The notes below the pieces were generated by a model. It made no database searches. It had not been told where the DNA came from and saw only the letters and a program-made list of their open reading frames with translations. From NCBI RefSeq assembly GCF_949987535.1, contig NC_080079.1, positions 51,447,000 through 51,510,999 on the forward strand: a stretch of 64,000 nt of DNA, given 5' to 3'. Positions 34,430 through 47,405 of the stretch are shown piece by piece (the first letter of the stretch is position 1; the number at the start of each line of letters is the position of its first letter). The DNA comes from Balaenoptera acutorostrata. Its lineage: Eukaryota > Chordata > Mammalia > Artiodactyla > Balaenopteridae. A program made the position numbers and the translations under genes.

Positions 34430-34970
34430 CACCTAAATTTGTGGCCTGTGAAATGCATGCCCTGTACTTATGTATTTAGATATGCATAAAAAAATATCTG
34501 GAAGGACTCATAACAAGCTATTCCCAGTGGTAACAAAGTTTAATTTCCTACACTGAATATGGATCACTTTTGCAATAAAAATGCAAATCCAGAAAAATAT
34601 TTCAAAGTATGTCATGTTCGTTGTGGGCAATTTGGAAAATATGAAAATTATATTTACAAATTAAATCATCTGAATTCCCACCATGAAAGTAACCATCATT
34701 AATATTTTTATATATTTTCTTTCATATGTATATTTGTAGATAGATTCAAAGTATATATATTCTTTTTACAAAGTCAGAATTGTATCGGTATTTGTCATCT
34801 ACTTTTTTTCCTTTTAATATTGTTAATGAACATTTCCCCATGCTATTAAATACTCTTTGAAAACACACTTTAAAAGGTGCATGCTCTGTGAGGTATACTA
34901 TAATTTATATATACATATATAATAATTTCTAAATACAAATTATATATGTATTATATTTATAATTTCTAAA
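34430..34970 (+). mobile_element. L1M-type LINE-1 3' fragment
   Basis: Blocks gaaggactcataacaagcta, tttccccatgctattaaata and aaaaggtgcatgctctgtga suggest an old L1, ending in AT-rich low-complexity DNA. Confidence 0.5.
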
Positions 34971-34974
34971 TACA

Positions 34975-35095
34975 AATGAGAAGCTGAGGGTCAGAAAGGT
35001 TAATTAACTTACCCAAGGACACCCAGATAGCATATGGTACAGTTGGGATTTGAACCTATACCTTTCTGATTATTAAGACCCAACAGTCCTCCCAA
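34975..35095 (-). mobile_element. MIR SINE
   Basis: gagggtcagaaaggttaatt, ttacccaaggacacccagat and tgggatttgaacctatacct match reverse MIR closely. Confidence 0.78.
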
Positions 35096-35636
35096 GGTTA
35101 GAAGAAAACATGAATAAATGTCATAGGTTGATGTAACGTACCTGATGTGTGTGGGTCCTTAATAAATTTTTTCTCCACCTGCCCTGCCTTGCCTTCCTCA
35201 GGCAGGGCAATTCTTATTCCCTACCAGGGTTCCTGCCTCTGTCAGTCTTAGTTTATAACCACCCTTCCACAGAAGCTCTCATTGCTAGAGCTGCTATTTC
35301 CGAAGCTCTTCCCTTTGGTACCTGAGCCTCTGCCTTGATCTGCTGTCCTTGGTTCTGGCTGGCGCCCTTCTCCAACCCTCCAGCCCGGCTCTGGCTCTGT
35401 CTCCTCCACTAGCGCCATGTTTTTACCATGGACCTGACGTGCTTTGTGTCCAGGTCATCCAGAAGTATAACAGAACTCTTCACAGAGGACAAAATCTAAA
35501 CAGTTCAGGCAGCCAAAGTTCTCCCAGTGCCCCTTTAAATTTAAAGCGATCAATCCAATTAGTTATTGTGGAAGCAGTAACTGGGTTTCAGCTGGGTAAA
35601 GTCTAGGGTCTATAAAATTCAGATAAATCATTCCGG
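35096..35636. other. Unique intron sequence
   Basis: Nothing recognised. Confidence 0.45.
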
Positions 35637-35682
<46 letters not shown>

Positions 35683-35720
35683 GTAGGTAGGTAGATATAG
35701 ACATAGATATATAGATATAT
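35637..35720. repeat. GATA microsatellite
   Basis: About eleven perfect gata units, three ggta units, then degenerate gata/ata. Likely length-polymorphic. Confidence 0.93.
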
Positions 35721-36151
35721 ATATATCACCCAGACCTCAATAGAAATGAATGCTTCTCCAATTTCTTTTTTTGGAAATCACATCAGTGTGTGTGTACCCC
35801 AGAATCTGCATTTCTTATTCACTCCAATAGCTTTTGAGAGCACTGCAGATGGCATGGTGCCAAGGACTTCTTGGGGTTCATTCCTAAGATCACTCCTAAG
35901 AGAAGAGCCTAAGCTAAGCAAGACTGGCCCTCTCTTGACGATTTATTAGACTTGGGTTGGAAAACCCAAATTCCTCCTTGATTCAGGCAGATAATGTAAA
36001 TGAGGGCAGAGGGTGGAGAAAGACAATCAAGAGTGGTAGGGACTGGGCAAACTGGAAAGGGTGTGTCCCATAGAAAGGCTTTCAAATTCAATTAAGAAAT
36101 TATCATGTGGGCCAAAGTCCTCTGACAGTTTGCTACCCTATGGGAGAGGTG
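35721..36151. other. Unique intron sequence
   Basis: Nothing recognised. Confidence 0.45.
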
Positions 36152-36674
36152 GTATGGTAGGCAGAATAATGCCTCCCCACCTCCCCCCAAGTCCATATCC
36201 TAACCCCTGGAACCTGTGAATATATTAAGTTACATGGCAAAGGAGAATTAAGGTTGTAGATGGAATTAAGGTTGCTAATCAGCTGACTTTACAATAGGGA
36301 GATTATCCTGGATTACCCAGGTGGGTTGATGTAATCACAATGGTCCTTAAAACTGGACAGGGAGACAGAAGAGTCAGGAAGATGTAATTACTGAAGAAAG
36401 GCACAGGAAGATGCAATGTTGCTGATTTTGAAGATGGAGGTAGGGTACCACAAGCCAAGGAATGAAAGCAGCTTCTGGAAGTTGGAAAGGGCAAGGGAAT
36501 GGGTTCTATACTGGAGTCTCCAGAAGGGAATACAGCCCTGCTGACACCTTGATTTTAGACCAGTGAGACCCATATTAGACTTATAATCTATAGCACTCCA
36601 CGATAATACATTTGTGTTGTTTGAGCTGCTAAATTTGGGGTAATTTGTTGCAGCATCCATAGAGAAGTAACACA
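36152..36674 (+). mobile_element. MLT1-type MaLR solitary LTR
   Basis: The order is typical: gcagaataatgcctcc, ccatatcctaacccctggaa, atgtaatcacaatggtcctt, ttagaccagtgagacccat, then ctaaatttggggtaatttgt and an end in aagtaacaca. It is an ancient LTR with no coding sequence. Confidence 0.8.
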
Positions 36675-36689
36675 AGCGGTATCTTTTCT

Positions 36690-37374
36690 GTGAACCAATA
36701 AGAGGGAAATCTCAGTCTGCATCATGGGGCCCAACAAGACCTCCTTGGGTAGGGTGAGGTGGGAAGGCATAGACTTGACTTAGTTGCTGACTCAGGTGAG
36801 GATTATGGTTCCCCGAGGCAGTTCAGGGGAGTTGACTGAGAGGTGATTCTACAGACCAGGTGCCAGGTGGAACTGGGGCTGAGCAATGACCATCTGTAGA
36901 GGGTTGGCTGGAGGGCACAGCCATTGGTAAGGCCCAGCTTTCCAGGGGGCCACAACTGTCACTGTCTATTCTTCAAATAACCAGCCCTTGGCAGATTTGA
37001 ATAAGTGTGCTCAAATATGTTTGATTAATTTTTTTTTGGAGGAAATTAATTTTAAAAAGGGATTTTACATAATGTATTTCTGTGTGATTTCTTTGGGTCC
37101 AATATGAGAGATTATTTTATTGCTGGCACTAGCATGCTTTAATTTTTTAAAGCTTTTTGCGTCCAAGGTTAAGTGACTATCTTCAGTGGTCCAGCTAGGG
37201 GCTAACAGAACTGGTTTCTGTCCTATTTCCTATCTGTTGCTCTGTTGTTATAGGTGATGTCCCATAGAGGACTGGGTTGTTGACAATTGCTTGGCTTTCT
37301 GAGTTCTGCTGATTAGAATTAGAGAGGCTTTTGTACATTTTCAGTTTGTTTACTCACTATCCCTGAGGTGAAAT
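36690..37374. other. Unique intron sequence
   Basis: Nothing recognised. Confidence 0.45.
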
Positions 37375-37555
37375 CCTGGCTATGTCGTATCGTGGTGTAT
37401 TATCATATGTTTGAGTCTCATTTTTCTCATCTGTATAATAGACATAATGATAGAAACTACCCACAGAGTTGCTGTGAGCATTCCAGGAGTTAAGCCATAT
37501 AAAATTCTGAGCACATCGCGTAGTGCATAGTAAGTGCTCAAATAAAAATAACGGT
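37375..37555 (+). mobile_element. MIR SINE
   Basis: tgagtctcatttttctcatc, gttgctgtgagcattccagg and cgtagtgcatagtaagtgct match MIR in forward order. Confidence 0.8.
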
Positions 37556-38019
37556 TTATCTCATTGTTATTATAAACTTGAATGATAATATGAACAATTG
37601 GAGAATGCTGTATTGAGGGTCAAGGCAATGTAGAGAATGGAGTTTAATCCCACTGGAGCATTTAGATGCTGGTGATCCAATAAGGGGGTTATGGGTGTGG
37701 CTGGAAGCTCCCCTTCACTATTCAGCCCTAATTATAGATACATGTGTCCAGATATCTTCCTCCTTAATTTATGTGGACTTTCCTGGAGAACTGGTCCTAG
37801 GGAGCCAGTCTTTCCCATCTACATCTCTTCTGTCAAGAGCTTTGGGATTGTCATTGGAATGGAGGCATTCAGACCTCCTGAAAGAACTCTGCTGGTTAAT
37901 ATATTAAGTTTAAAACTTGTCAAATTGAGGGCAGATAGCTAACAAATCTGCTATGAGGAGTCTAGGTGTTTATAGATCATGATGTCCTTATCTGGATGAT
38001 GTGGGAAAAAAATTTCTGT
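37556..38019. other. Unique intron sequence
   Basis: Nothing recognised. Confidence 0.45.
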
Positions 38020-38281
38020 TCTTTTTAATTGAAGTATAGTTGATTTACAATGTTGTGTTAGTTTCAGGTGTACAGCAAAGTGATTCAATTATACATACAC
38101 ACACACACACAAACACACACACACATATTCTTTTTCAGATTCTTTTCCATTATAGGTTATTATAAGATATCGAATATAGTTCCCTGTGCTATACAGTAGG
38201 TACTTGTTGTTTATCTATTTTATATATAGTGGTGTGTATCTGTAAATCCCAAACTCCTAATTTATCCCTTCCCACCCCAAG
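38020..38281 (-). mobile_element. 5'-truncated LINE-1 3' end, minus strand
   Basis: attgaagtatagttgattta, then a tgtgttagtttcaggtgtac block, a CA microsatellite and ccctgtgctatacagtaggt are the cetartiodactyl-type L1 3' end in reverse. No convincing target duplication was found. Confidence 0.85.
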
Positions 38282-38348
38282 CAGAAAGTTCTTGAGGGCA
38301 ATATCTTTCTGATATTTAGTGTCAACTGTGTCAAGTGTTAGACTAAAT

Positions 38349-38570
38349 CAGAGTTTCTCACCCTAGGTACTACTAACACTTTGGGCTGGATAATTCTTTG
38401 TGGTGGGGGATTTCCCTGTGTATTGTAAGATGTCTAGCAGCATGATTTCTACCCATTAGATGCCAGTAGTACCTGCTCTCTGAGTTGTGACAACCAAAAG
38501 TCTCATGATATTCCCAAATGTTCCTGTGGATGGGGGGGGGGGCTACATTGCCTCTGGTTGAGAACCACTG
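38349..38570 (-). mobile_element. MER5A-type hAT DNA transposon
   Basis: It runs from cagagtttctca to ttgagaaccactg, with ggctggataattctttg, gatgccagtagtacctgctc and gttgtgacaaccaaaagtct in the MER5A order. An 11-G run lies at 38532-38542. The flanking octamers agree only partly. Confidence 0.82.
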
Positions 38571-38984
38571 GTCTAGGAAATGGGGTTACAAACATTAATG
38601 AGACTCAGCCCTTGCCATAGAAGCTCTCACAGTTTAGAGAGGAAACCTCCATGAACAATGGACCATGACAATGCAGTCAGGTTAATCCCTGGCCTGAAGG
38701 GGGGGGAGATAAGCAAGACAAAGGTGAATGAGGGGGGTGGGCAGTGCCCCTCCCCACAGCTGCTTTGTTATATACAAAGACCAAGGAGACTTTTCTTGTG
38801 AATACAGGTGAGTATTTTGAATATCAGTTTTGGTTTCCTGATGCCACAAGGGCCAATCAGAGGGTACTACTCTTTGACCCTACAGCAAATGACCCCTTAC
38901 CACACTCTACATTTTGACTTTGTGTGTCTGTTGGGCAGTTTTCACTTCTTATCGTTCGTAGTCTGTCTCTAGCATTCTTATTCT

Positions 38985-39110
38985 TCTCTCAAAGTGCTAA
39001 GGCTTGCTCAGGCCCCTTCCAGAATAATTAAGTCAGAATTGTGAAGGGTGGAGCCTAGACACAATTTTTTTAAGCTTCTCATCAGGTTGAGAACCATTGG
39101 TCTCAAGTAG
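38985..39110 (+). mobile_element. MER20-like hAT fragment
   Basis: gaagggtggagcctagacac and ggttgagaaccattgg fit the 3' part of MER20-like elements. Diverged. Confidence 0.45.
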
Positions 39111-39114
39111 AGAG

Positions 39115-41690
39115 AGGAGACTGAAGGAGGGTTTGCCCAAAGCAGAGCAGGATGTGGGCTTGCTGCGTCTCTCGAAGTGAAACTCACTCTCCAGGGCTGG
39201 ACTGGTTCACATCAGTAAAGCTGGGGAATGGCCACTTCTAGAAAACCAAATCTTTGTTTTAATTTATAAGATTAAACTCCATTAATTGGAAAAACAAATG
39301 TGAATTAAAATTAACTTATTAAACCAATCTTTAACACTAGTACCAGAAGAGATTTTATGAATGTCATTTTAAAGCGCACTGTCTTTTAAATAAATACTTT
39401 AAATTGAACATCAAAATAGCTCAATAAAAATATTGAATGTCAGCTTTTTCTCTCAAACTAGAGTCAAGTTCTTCTCTTGAATGGATTATACAAGCTAGTT
39501 TTCAAAAGATTTAGTTTTCCTTAACATAAACTCAGAAATAAGGAGTGATCAGTATCCAATTCAAATCATTTCAGTTGTATTTAGTTCAGTGCAGCTCACT
39601 TCACTTTAACAGACCTTTGTGGTACCTCTTATGTGTCCAGGACAATCCTAGCAGGTGGGAAGCAGATGAGTGAGGAACAGTCTCTAAGAAACGTACCCAT
39701 AAGATGCAAGGTACATACACTATGAGTTTGGTCTGGTCACCCATCCATCTACCGAGTGCCAGGCCGGGAAGTATGTTGAATAGGTAAGGGATCTGAACAT
39801 TTCTGAATGGGGAAAATAGAAGACAGCTGGGTTTAGCACTGCCATGGAGAAGGATGGAATGTTCTTCCTATAGGGGTTGCATGAGGACCATACAAGCTGT
39901 GGTCAAAGGGAGGACGAAACTTGACCAGGGTCCAAGTATCATGGGAGCCAAATCAGCCAGGTGGGACCACCAGGACCTCACCTAGTCAGGAAACCACCCA
40001 CCAACCCCGCCAGCAAGACCAGCACATGGAGTGAAGGACCAGACCAGACCAGACCAGACCAGAACAGCTGGGTCAGAGGAGAGTGTCCCATACCACGAGG
40101 TCATGAAACCTCTCCGTGGGAAAAAGGAACAGGAGCAAGGGTAGGCTATCCGGAAGACAGAGCATCCACCAAGGAGACCAACTAAACCTAAAGTGACTGA
40201 GACAGTGTATGCACAGGTCTGTTTTCCTGTGTGCAAGGGTGGGGATGGAGACTTGTGAAGAATGTTCTGGAAAAAGGCTATGTTATCTTTGCACACCTGA
40301 GTAAAAGGAGGAGTGAAATCGCAACTTGGCTTTATATCATGTCAGTTGTTCAGATCTGTTGTTTGTTGTCACTGATTCATTTAAGCAATATTTATCCAGT
40401 GAGTGTTGTATTCTAAGACTGAGCATCTGTCTGGTAGCTCCTAGGGCCAGGATGTGCCTTAGGCACTGAGACTGAGACAGTAAGATATTCACAGTCCTCA
40501 CCCTCACAGAGACCGTAGTCTAGCATGGAGAGAGCAAATGACGATGAGATAACCTTTGTAAATTGCCTGTTGTATGTCAGATGCATCATAGCAATGCTTG
40601 TATGTACGTAATGCTTCATAGCAACCTCACTTTGTGGGTGGGGATAAAAAAGCATCGGTCATGCCAAGACAGAGCATGAGAGTTAGGGTGGATTCGGGCA
40701 TGCACAGAGACACAGACACACACGCCGACACATACATATTCTGAAAGATGGCAGTGCACCTCCTTTCACCAGAGTTAGCTCAAATGCCTCTCGGCCTCTG
40801 GCCCTGATGCTTGGAGTTCCCAAAGAACATGTCTTCAGAGCTTTCTTGAAGTCCTGGAGGGGGTCATGCCTGGAGAAGTGTGAGGCACAACTCTTTCTTC
40901 TGTTCTGAGAGGACCCGTCCCCCAAGTGGCAGATGGGGGCTGTTTTGACCCTTTCATATTTGACTGCAGATCTGTACTCATCCCTTCTGGGTATAAAGGG
41001 ACACTCAGGGTTTGAAGAAAATAATGGGAAATCGTAGGTATCAATGAGTTGGGGGGTAGGGTGGCTCTGAGTGTCAAGCAAGCCTACTCAGCTGTTTTCC
41101 GTATGCTGCACTGTGTCACAGTAGTATTGATAACTAAAAGTCTAGTTACAAAACAAGATAAAACCCTCAATCCATTAAAACAAAGTTACAATGTTAAGAG
41201 CCAAATAACCAAGGGCAATGGGACCTTTAGGCCAGAAAACCTAGGCTAAGGGAAGCTTTTAATATTGACCTCAGTTCTGAGGTTCGTGATAGGCGAGGCA
41301 ACAACAGAACCTGACAGAATGCATAGCCTTCAGTGCTGACGACAAAGAACAACACGAATCCATTGAGAGAGAGGCTTCTATTTCTTATTTTTTTGGTTTA
41401 GTTCTTTGGGAGACATTTATCACATGAGTCTCTAGATAAGGGACATAGAACAACATAATGGATAGTGAGTTTGCTCGCAGTTTTACAAACAATGCAAATG
41501 TGATTCATATGGCTGCCTCTTATATCAGCCTTGGCTGAAAGCCAAAGGCCTAAACAATGTGATATTCCAGTTCAGTGCAGATTTTTCTGTGAAAAGCCAA
41601 AATGATATCACCCAGACTCAGAGCTTCCTAGGGATTTGACTTGGCACAAGGAAGAACTTAAAAGCTTTAGAAGAATTAAAAAGTGGTGTT
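39115..41690. other. Unique intron sequence
   Basis: A short gacca pentamer repeat lies at about 40039-40063. A diverged repeat is suspected at 40375-40570. Nothing else recognised. Confidence 0.4.
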
Positions 41691-41699
41691 TCTTAGGTT

Positions 41700-41990
41700 G
41701 TCTTGCTGGCTCGCTTCTGCTTCCTTTTTAAGATGTAGCTCCAGCATCATCTGTTCCGAGAAACTTTCCCTGACTCCTTGAGGTTGAGTTAGGCTCCCTT
41801 CAATATGCTCCCCTAATGCCCTGTGCATCCTTCCCCTCCATAGAGCCCCTACCTCATTATACCTGGTTATGTGTCTGTGTTGAAGATGGTGGGATCCTGA
41901 AAGGTAGACATGACCTCAGTTATGTTCATATTCCCAGCTCACACAGTGGCTTTGGCACCTAACAGGCCTTTGTGGGTATTTATCAGGCAT
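41700..41990 (+). mobile_element. L2 LINE 3' end
   Basis: The order gctccagcatcatctgttcc, ctttccctgactccttgagg, atgccctgtgcatccttccc and acctcattatacctggttat is that of L2. Confidence 0.65.
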
Positions 41991-42014
41991 GCCAAAACTC
42001 AGAGCCGTTCTTGG

Positions 42015-42260
42015 TATAGGAGATGTAGTGTACAGAACGGTTAAAGTCTGGGCTTTGGCACCAGATTGCTGGGTTCAGATTTGGGCCTCTGCTACTGTCT
42101 AGCTCTGCTACCTTGGACAAGTTAAAGAAGCACTCTGTGCTTCAGTTTCCTCATCTATAATATGGGGCTAATAATAGCACCTATGTTGTAGGATTGCTGA
42201 GGGAATTAAGGGAATCGATACATGGTGGTGCATCGATATTGCTTTGTGTGTAATTGGCCA
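42015..42260 (+). mobile_element. MIR SINE, nearly complete
   Basis: tctgggctttggcaccagat, ttgctgggttcagatttggg, gcttcagtttcctcatctat and ggattgctgagggaattaag cover most of MIR. Confidence 0.88.
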
Positions 42261-42609
42261 TGATGAATAGTGTCTGGTGTCCCAGCAGCTCTTGGCCAGT
42301 GTTAGTAGGCAGATGTGCTGAGTTGTGGTCCGTCCATACTGGGCCTGGCAGACGGCCACTTTTTGGTCACTCTAAAGCAGCTCTTGGGCACGTGGGGAAC
42401 CAGGCTGACACTCTGTGCTCATTGGCTCTCCTGGCTGCCTCTGTCTAGAGGTTGGGAAACCCCATGCATCCTTCTCAGAGCTCCCTGTGCTCCCACAGTG
42501 GGGCAGGTTTGTGGAAGGATATTTGTGATTCCAAGGTCAGAACTCCATCTCTGAGGCTCTCCAGCCTTCTTCCGGGGCTTCTCACCCTGCCTCGGTTTCC
42601 TTTGGGAAG
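42261..42609. other. Unique intron sequence
   Basis: Nothing recognised. Confidence 0.45.
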
Positions 42610-42840
42610 CGACTGAGGGGTCTTTGGCCGCCAACAGATTTGGGATCCTCTCCTGGCTCAGTCTCTTATTTCCTGTGTGAACTAGGGTGGGTCACGTGAC
42701 ATCAACACTCTCACCTTTAATAATAAAGGATGATGGTACCACTGGGAGGGACGGCTGTTGTAAGGATCCAGTGAGGTCATCTATGTACAGCGCTTGGCCA
42801 GGACCCAGCATGTGATTGCCACACATTCAGTGTTGGATGC
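42610..42840 (+). mobile_element. MIR SINE
   Basis: ggatcctctcctggctcagt, gtgaactagggtgggtcacg and tgtaaggatccagtgaggtc follow MIR order. Confidence 0.7.
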
Positions 42841-45380
42841 AGTTCCTCTAGGCTTTGGGAAACTCACTTCTCTGATGTCTACACCCAACCTTTTTCTCCA
42901 TGACATGAACTCACTTTAGAATTCATCTTTGTGAAAATAGCCAGAAAGACTCGGGAAGCCTTAAAGTTCCAAGGTGGCTTTATCTGAACCAAGGTCCCCA
43001 GGACTTAGTTGTGGGTGGAGACCAGTGTTCGCCAACCAGATCCTGGAGTTACAGGAGCCTCTGTACAACCCCTTCCCCCTGGGCCCTCTTGCAACAGGTA
43101 GGCTGCCTAGCACTCGGGCCCAGGCCTGGCCAGTGACCGCAGCCAGCCTCACTGGCCTCCCATCTGCCTGTGTATATCCAGGCCCGGATGGGCTTCTCAG
43201 TGCCCTGTTCACACTAACTGCATTTTCTGCTCTAAAAGACACACAAATATTTTACTAGAAAAGGATTCAGGAAAAAAAAAAGAAATACTTTTCATCATAC
43301 TTGTGCAGAAAGTGATGCGTGAAGTGGTTTTTTCTGAGAAGAACATATGATTTTGTTAATGTAAATACAGCGTACTGTGTACTAGAGACAGAAAAGTAGC
43401 CCTGAGTTTAGGCTTTGCAGAAATCTTAGCCCCGGAGGGAAACATACGCACACCCTGAAATATGCATAGTACAGGGGCCACACATGTGAATCTAGACTCT
43501 CAGAGGTATTGCCCAGACTCTAGCTTGGACCCATCCCTGGCCTGGTGGTACATCCTTTTGGTTGAACATGCTCCAGGTGAGCAACTATCTCTGCTGTGGT
43601 TTTCTTATGTTTTCTGTCTCTGTCAGTAGAGGTACTTCAAGCCACTATTTTGGGGCATACTGTGGGCACTTTGGACTCAGAGCCATTTGTCTGTATCCTT
43701 ATTGTTATTTTTGAGGACAGGAGCATGTTTTGCACTCTGTTGCCCTCACCGTTTTGCTCATTTTCACTCTTCCTACCTGCGGCTTCTTTCTTGCTTTGAG
43801 TCTATCCAAACCTTCTCACCCTTCCAGCCCAGTCCCTCCAAGAAGCCTTTCCCACATCTGCTCTCACATCTCCCTGTCGGAGGCCCCTCGAGGCAGCTCA
43901 TCCATCCACAGGCTGCATGCACATCTGTTCTTCATACCTGTCTTCCCAACAGAACCGGTCTGATTGGGGTAGAGACATCGTCCATGGCTTCCCTTGTTGC
44001 CTTCAGCGTCAAGGACATGCCTAGGAAACCCTCATCCTGGGTTTATGTTGAAGGAGTCCAGATTCCTGAATTCTACAGATTCTTAAATCTTTCATTCTTC
44101 TAGAGAGATGTGTTGATAAAAGTGAGCCAGTATGTTTGAACGATTCCTTTGAACAGGCTATTATAAATCCCCAAATCTCACACACATCCGATTGATATCA
44201 TGTCATTCCTGAGGTTGTTGATGGTCTCCTTACCTTGGGTTGCCTGATGTATGGTTATTTAAATGGGCTGTGGAATGAAGTTGTTGGGTAAGAATCTGAC
44301 ATCCTTCCCCTCTAGGAGTGATAAACAGAGCATGAGCCCAAAATGTGCTTGTGGGTTTGATCAAGAATTCTCTGTGAAATTGTACCTTTTCAGTTGCATG
44401 ATCGCCCAGAGAACACACTGCCCCAAACAGCCTCCAGGGGCTGTAGATAAGAGCAGAGAAGAGAGCTGTCCGTCTCTCATCCCGAAGTCTGGGTAGGCAG
44501 TCTTACCCTCCCAAAGCTTATGAAAATAAGTTCTTCGTGAGAAGTTTTGGAGTTTGGGTTCTCAGCTAGCTTTCCAGGCTAACTGCAGAAAAAAGATGTT
44601 CCTTTTCATTCTAGTTTTGCCTCCAACTTGCCCTTTTTCATTAGCCCTGGCACAGGCCATGCTCATCCCTACTGTGCCCTCCTACAACCTTCTTGGATCT
44701 GTCAGTGTGCTCAGTTGCCAACAACAAAAACCTACTCTAGTTATCTTGAGCATAAAATGAACCTACTAACCTCTGACTGACTTCTGTTTTATTGATTTCT
44801 GATTGATGAGACAATTCTGATTTGTTGCCCATGTTTAATCCCTCTTTCCCTCAAACTATTTTAAAATGACAGTAAAGTTAAATGTTAAAAACCCGCAAGG
44901 TCAAAGACTACATGGGAGGAGACAACAGTTGGTGAGATCTTGGGGCTAGTTTTTGGAAAGTAGAGAGTAGGTGGAGGAAGGGTGACTGATCCAGCTGAGG
45001 TAAGGATGTTACAACCTCAGTGCCTGATGATAAAGATGCTCATGGGAAGTGAGTTGGTTCTACCTGCTTGAGAGCCTTAGAACCCAGAGACCCCAGAAAG
45101 TAGGATGAGGCAGGTGGCAGAAACCAGCAGAAATTAAGCAGAGATTTGCATGGAGAGTAGTAGGACCTTTACTTCCTTTTCCTGCTTTCAGAATGCCAGC
45201 ACCTGGAAGATACCCTTCAGGCAGGTTATTGGAAGAATCTTTTCTGGAGAACCTGAACTGGAGAAAAGACCTCCAGGAGCTGAAATTGTGGAGGAGAGAG
45301 GTGTCTTCCAATGCAAAAGCAGGGAAGCCCACCAATCCATCCATCCACAAGCCACATTCATGCCCTTTAGTGAGCTTTTG
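42841..45380. other. Unique intron sequence with small L2 remnant
   Basis: 43795-43880 resembles L2 (cccagtccctccaagaagcc). The rest is unassigned. Confidence 0.4.
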
Positions 45381-45394
45381 AATGCCCCACTTTA

Positions 45395-45815
45395 TTTTTT
45401 TTATTGAAGTATAGTTGATTTACAATGTTGTGTTAATTTCTGCTGTACAGCATAGTAATTCAGTTATACATATATATACATTCTTTTTTAATATTCTTTT
45501 CCATTATGGTTTATCAAAGATATTGAATATAGTTCTCTGTGCTATACAGTAGAACCTTGTTGTTTATCCATTCTTTATATAAAAGCTTACATCTGCTAAC
45601 CCCAACCTCCCACTCCATCCCTCCCCCAACCCCCTCCCCCTTGGCAACCACCGGTCTGTTCTCTATGCCCGTGGTTCTGTTTCTGTTTCATAGATAGGTT
45701 CATTTGTGTCATATTTTAGATTCCACATGTAAGTGATATCATATGGTATTTGTCTTTCTCTTTCTTACTTACTTCATTTAGTATGATAATCTTTAGTTGC
45801 ATCCATGATCCTGCA
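45395..45815 (-). mobile_element. 5'-truncated LINE-1 3' end with clear target duplication
   Basis: The exact 14-bp repeat aatgccccacttta flanks the insert (45381-45394 and 45816-45829). The 421 bp between is L1 3' sequence in reverse, starting with the A-tail read as T8. It is the same L1 type as 38020-38281. Confidence 0.93.
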
Positions 45816-45829
45816 AATGCCCCACTTTA

Positions 45830-46960
45830 AACATGAAAGAACAACCAGGGATTATTATGCATTTGAGGAATGTCTCTTATATGAAAGAGGGAGTACAAAA
45901 CAAATATGAAAAAGGAATCCAGGGCCAAACTTAGTTTAGGGAACAGAAGAAAACATCAAAAACCATATCACTGATTTAAAGGGATTAAAAATATTTTTTG
46001 CTTAAGACATGAACAGGATACTATGTAGAAGAACAGAGAGCACAAAATAGCAACTGAAGGCAAAAAAATAAATTAACTGAATTTTTAAAAGTCCAATAGA
46101 AGTATTAGAGTTGAGGAAAGTAAGATCAAGAGTAAAGAGGTATAAAATTGGAGAGTAAACTTGACAAAAATGAATGATTTAGTCTAGAAAGTTCAATATT
46201 CTTCTAACAGAAATCCTAGAGAAAGAACAGATAAAAATGGAGACAAGGCAAATATCAAAGAAATAAACAAGAAAATGTTTTGGAACAAAAGGAATGTGTC
46301 TTCAGACTAAAAAGTCCTATCAACCATTTCTCTCTTAGCCAAAATAAAGGAAAAGAACACCCACATCAGGGTACTTCAATGGCAAGTTTCAGAGCACCAG
46401 GGAGAGAGAAGAAGGGATGCAGAGAGAGAGAGAGAGAGTGAGAGGGAGAAAGAAGAAAAGAAGGAGGAGGAGGGGAGGAGGAAGATGGGCAGGTGACATA
46501 AAGGGAACAGGAATCAGAATGACATCGGGATGCTTAGGAGTAACAATGGATGCACGAAGATACTGGAGAAACACTATTTTTGTGGATGAGTTAGTACTAC
46601 CCTATTATGTCTAAGTGAAACAATCAATGTGATAGAAAAATTTTTTAAAGAAATTTCTGTACCTGCATAGACTCAAAAATTTACAGCCCATGCACCTTTT
46701 CTTAGGAAGATGCTGTAGGATGAGCTTCAGAAAAAGAAAATAAAAACCAAAAAGATAGAAGTAAGTAATAACAAGTATAGAGAATCCAGCCAGCAGAACA
46801 GATAGGAAAGTCTCAGGGCAGTCCCTGGTCATCCAGCTGGAGAGCAGGGGTCCATACAGGAGCAGGGGAGAGAGGGCTCTGAGAGGCTGTCTCTGGGGTG
46901 AAAGGGAACTGAGAGATGCTTTTGTATGGCTGAGCATTTGGACAAATATATTATAGAACT
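45830..46960 (+). mobile_element. Old L1M/HAL1-type fragment, ORF1 region
   Basis: gaaaagaacacccacatcag, ggcaagtttcagagcaccag, ggaatcagaatgacatcggg and gcccatgcaccttttcttag follow the ORF1 region of an old L1M or HAL1. No frame is intact. A GA microsatellite lies at about 46419-46438. Confidence 0.65.
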
Positions 46961-47042
46961 TGTATAAATACAAATAAAAGTAATTGCTAATGCAAGAGAA
47001 GCAGAAGTTATATAACCAAGAAAATACTATAATCACAGTCTA

Positions 47043-47405
47043 CTACTTGGCTTAGTAGGGAACAGTGTTTTTGTAATATTGTGTCACAGCTCTGGAGGCT
47101 TGAAATCCCAAGATTAAGGTGTCAGCAGGGTTGGTTTCTCCTGAGATCTCCCTTCCGGGATTGTAGATGGTTGCCTTCTTTCTTTGTCCTCACATGGCCT
47201 TTTCTCTGTGAGCTTGCATCCCTCATGTTTCTTTCTTATTCTTGTTAAAAGGATACCAGTCAAATTGGATTAGGCCCATCTTAATGGCCTCATTTTAACT
47301 TAACTCTTTAAAGACCTTGCCTCTAAATACAATTACATTCTGAGGTCCTGGGGATTGGGGCTTCCACATATGAATATGGAGGGCCACAATTCAGCCCATA
47401 ACATT
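47043..47405 (-). mobile_element. Old LTR-like repeat fragment
   Basis: cacagctctggaggcttgaa, tcctcacatggccttttctc and ggccacaattcagcccataa are hallmarks of a widespread old mammalian repeat. The family name and orientation are uncertain. Confidence 0.5.

Noticed and set aside
35637..35720. CRISPR-like direct repeats
   Set aside because: Simple GATA microsatellite in a mammalian intron, with no spacers.
38012..38290. Target duplication around the LINE-1 at 38020-38281
   Set aside because: Only a 6-bp gttctt match could be found, too short to support.
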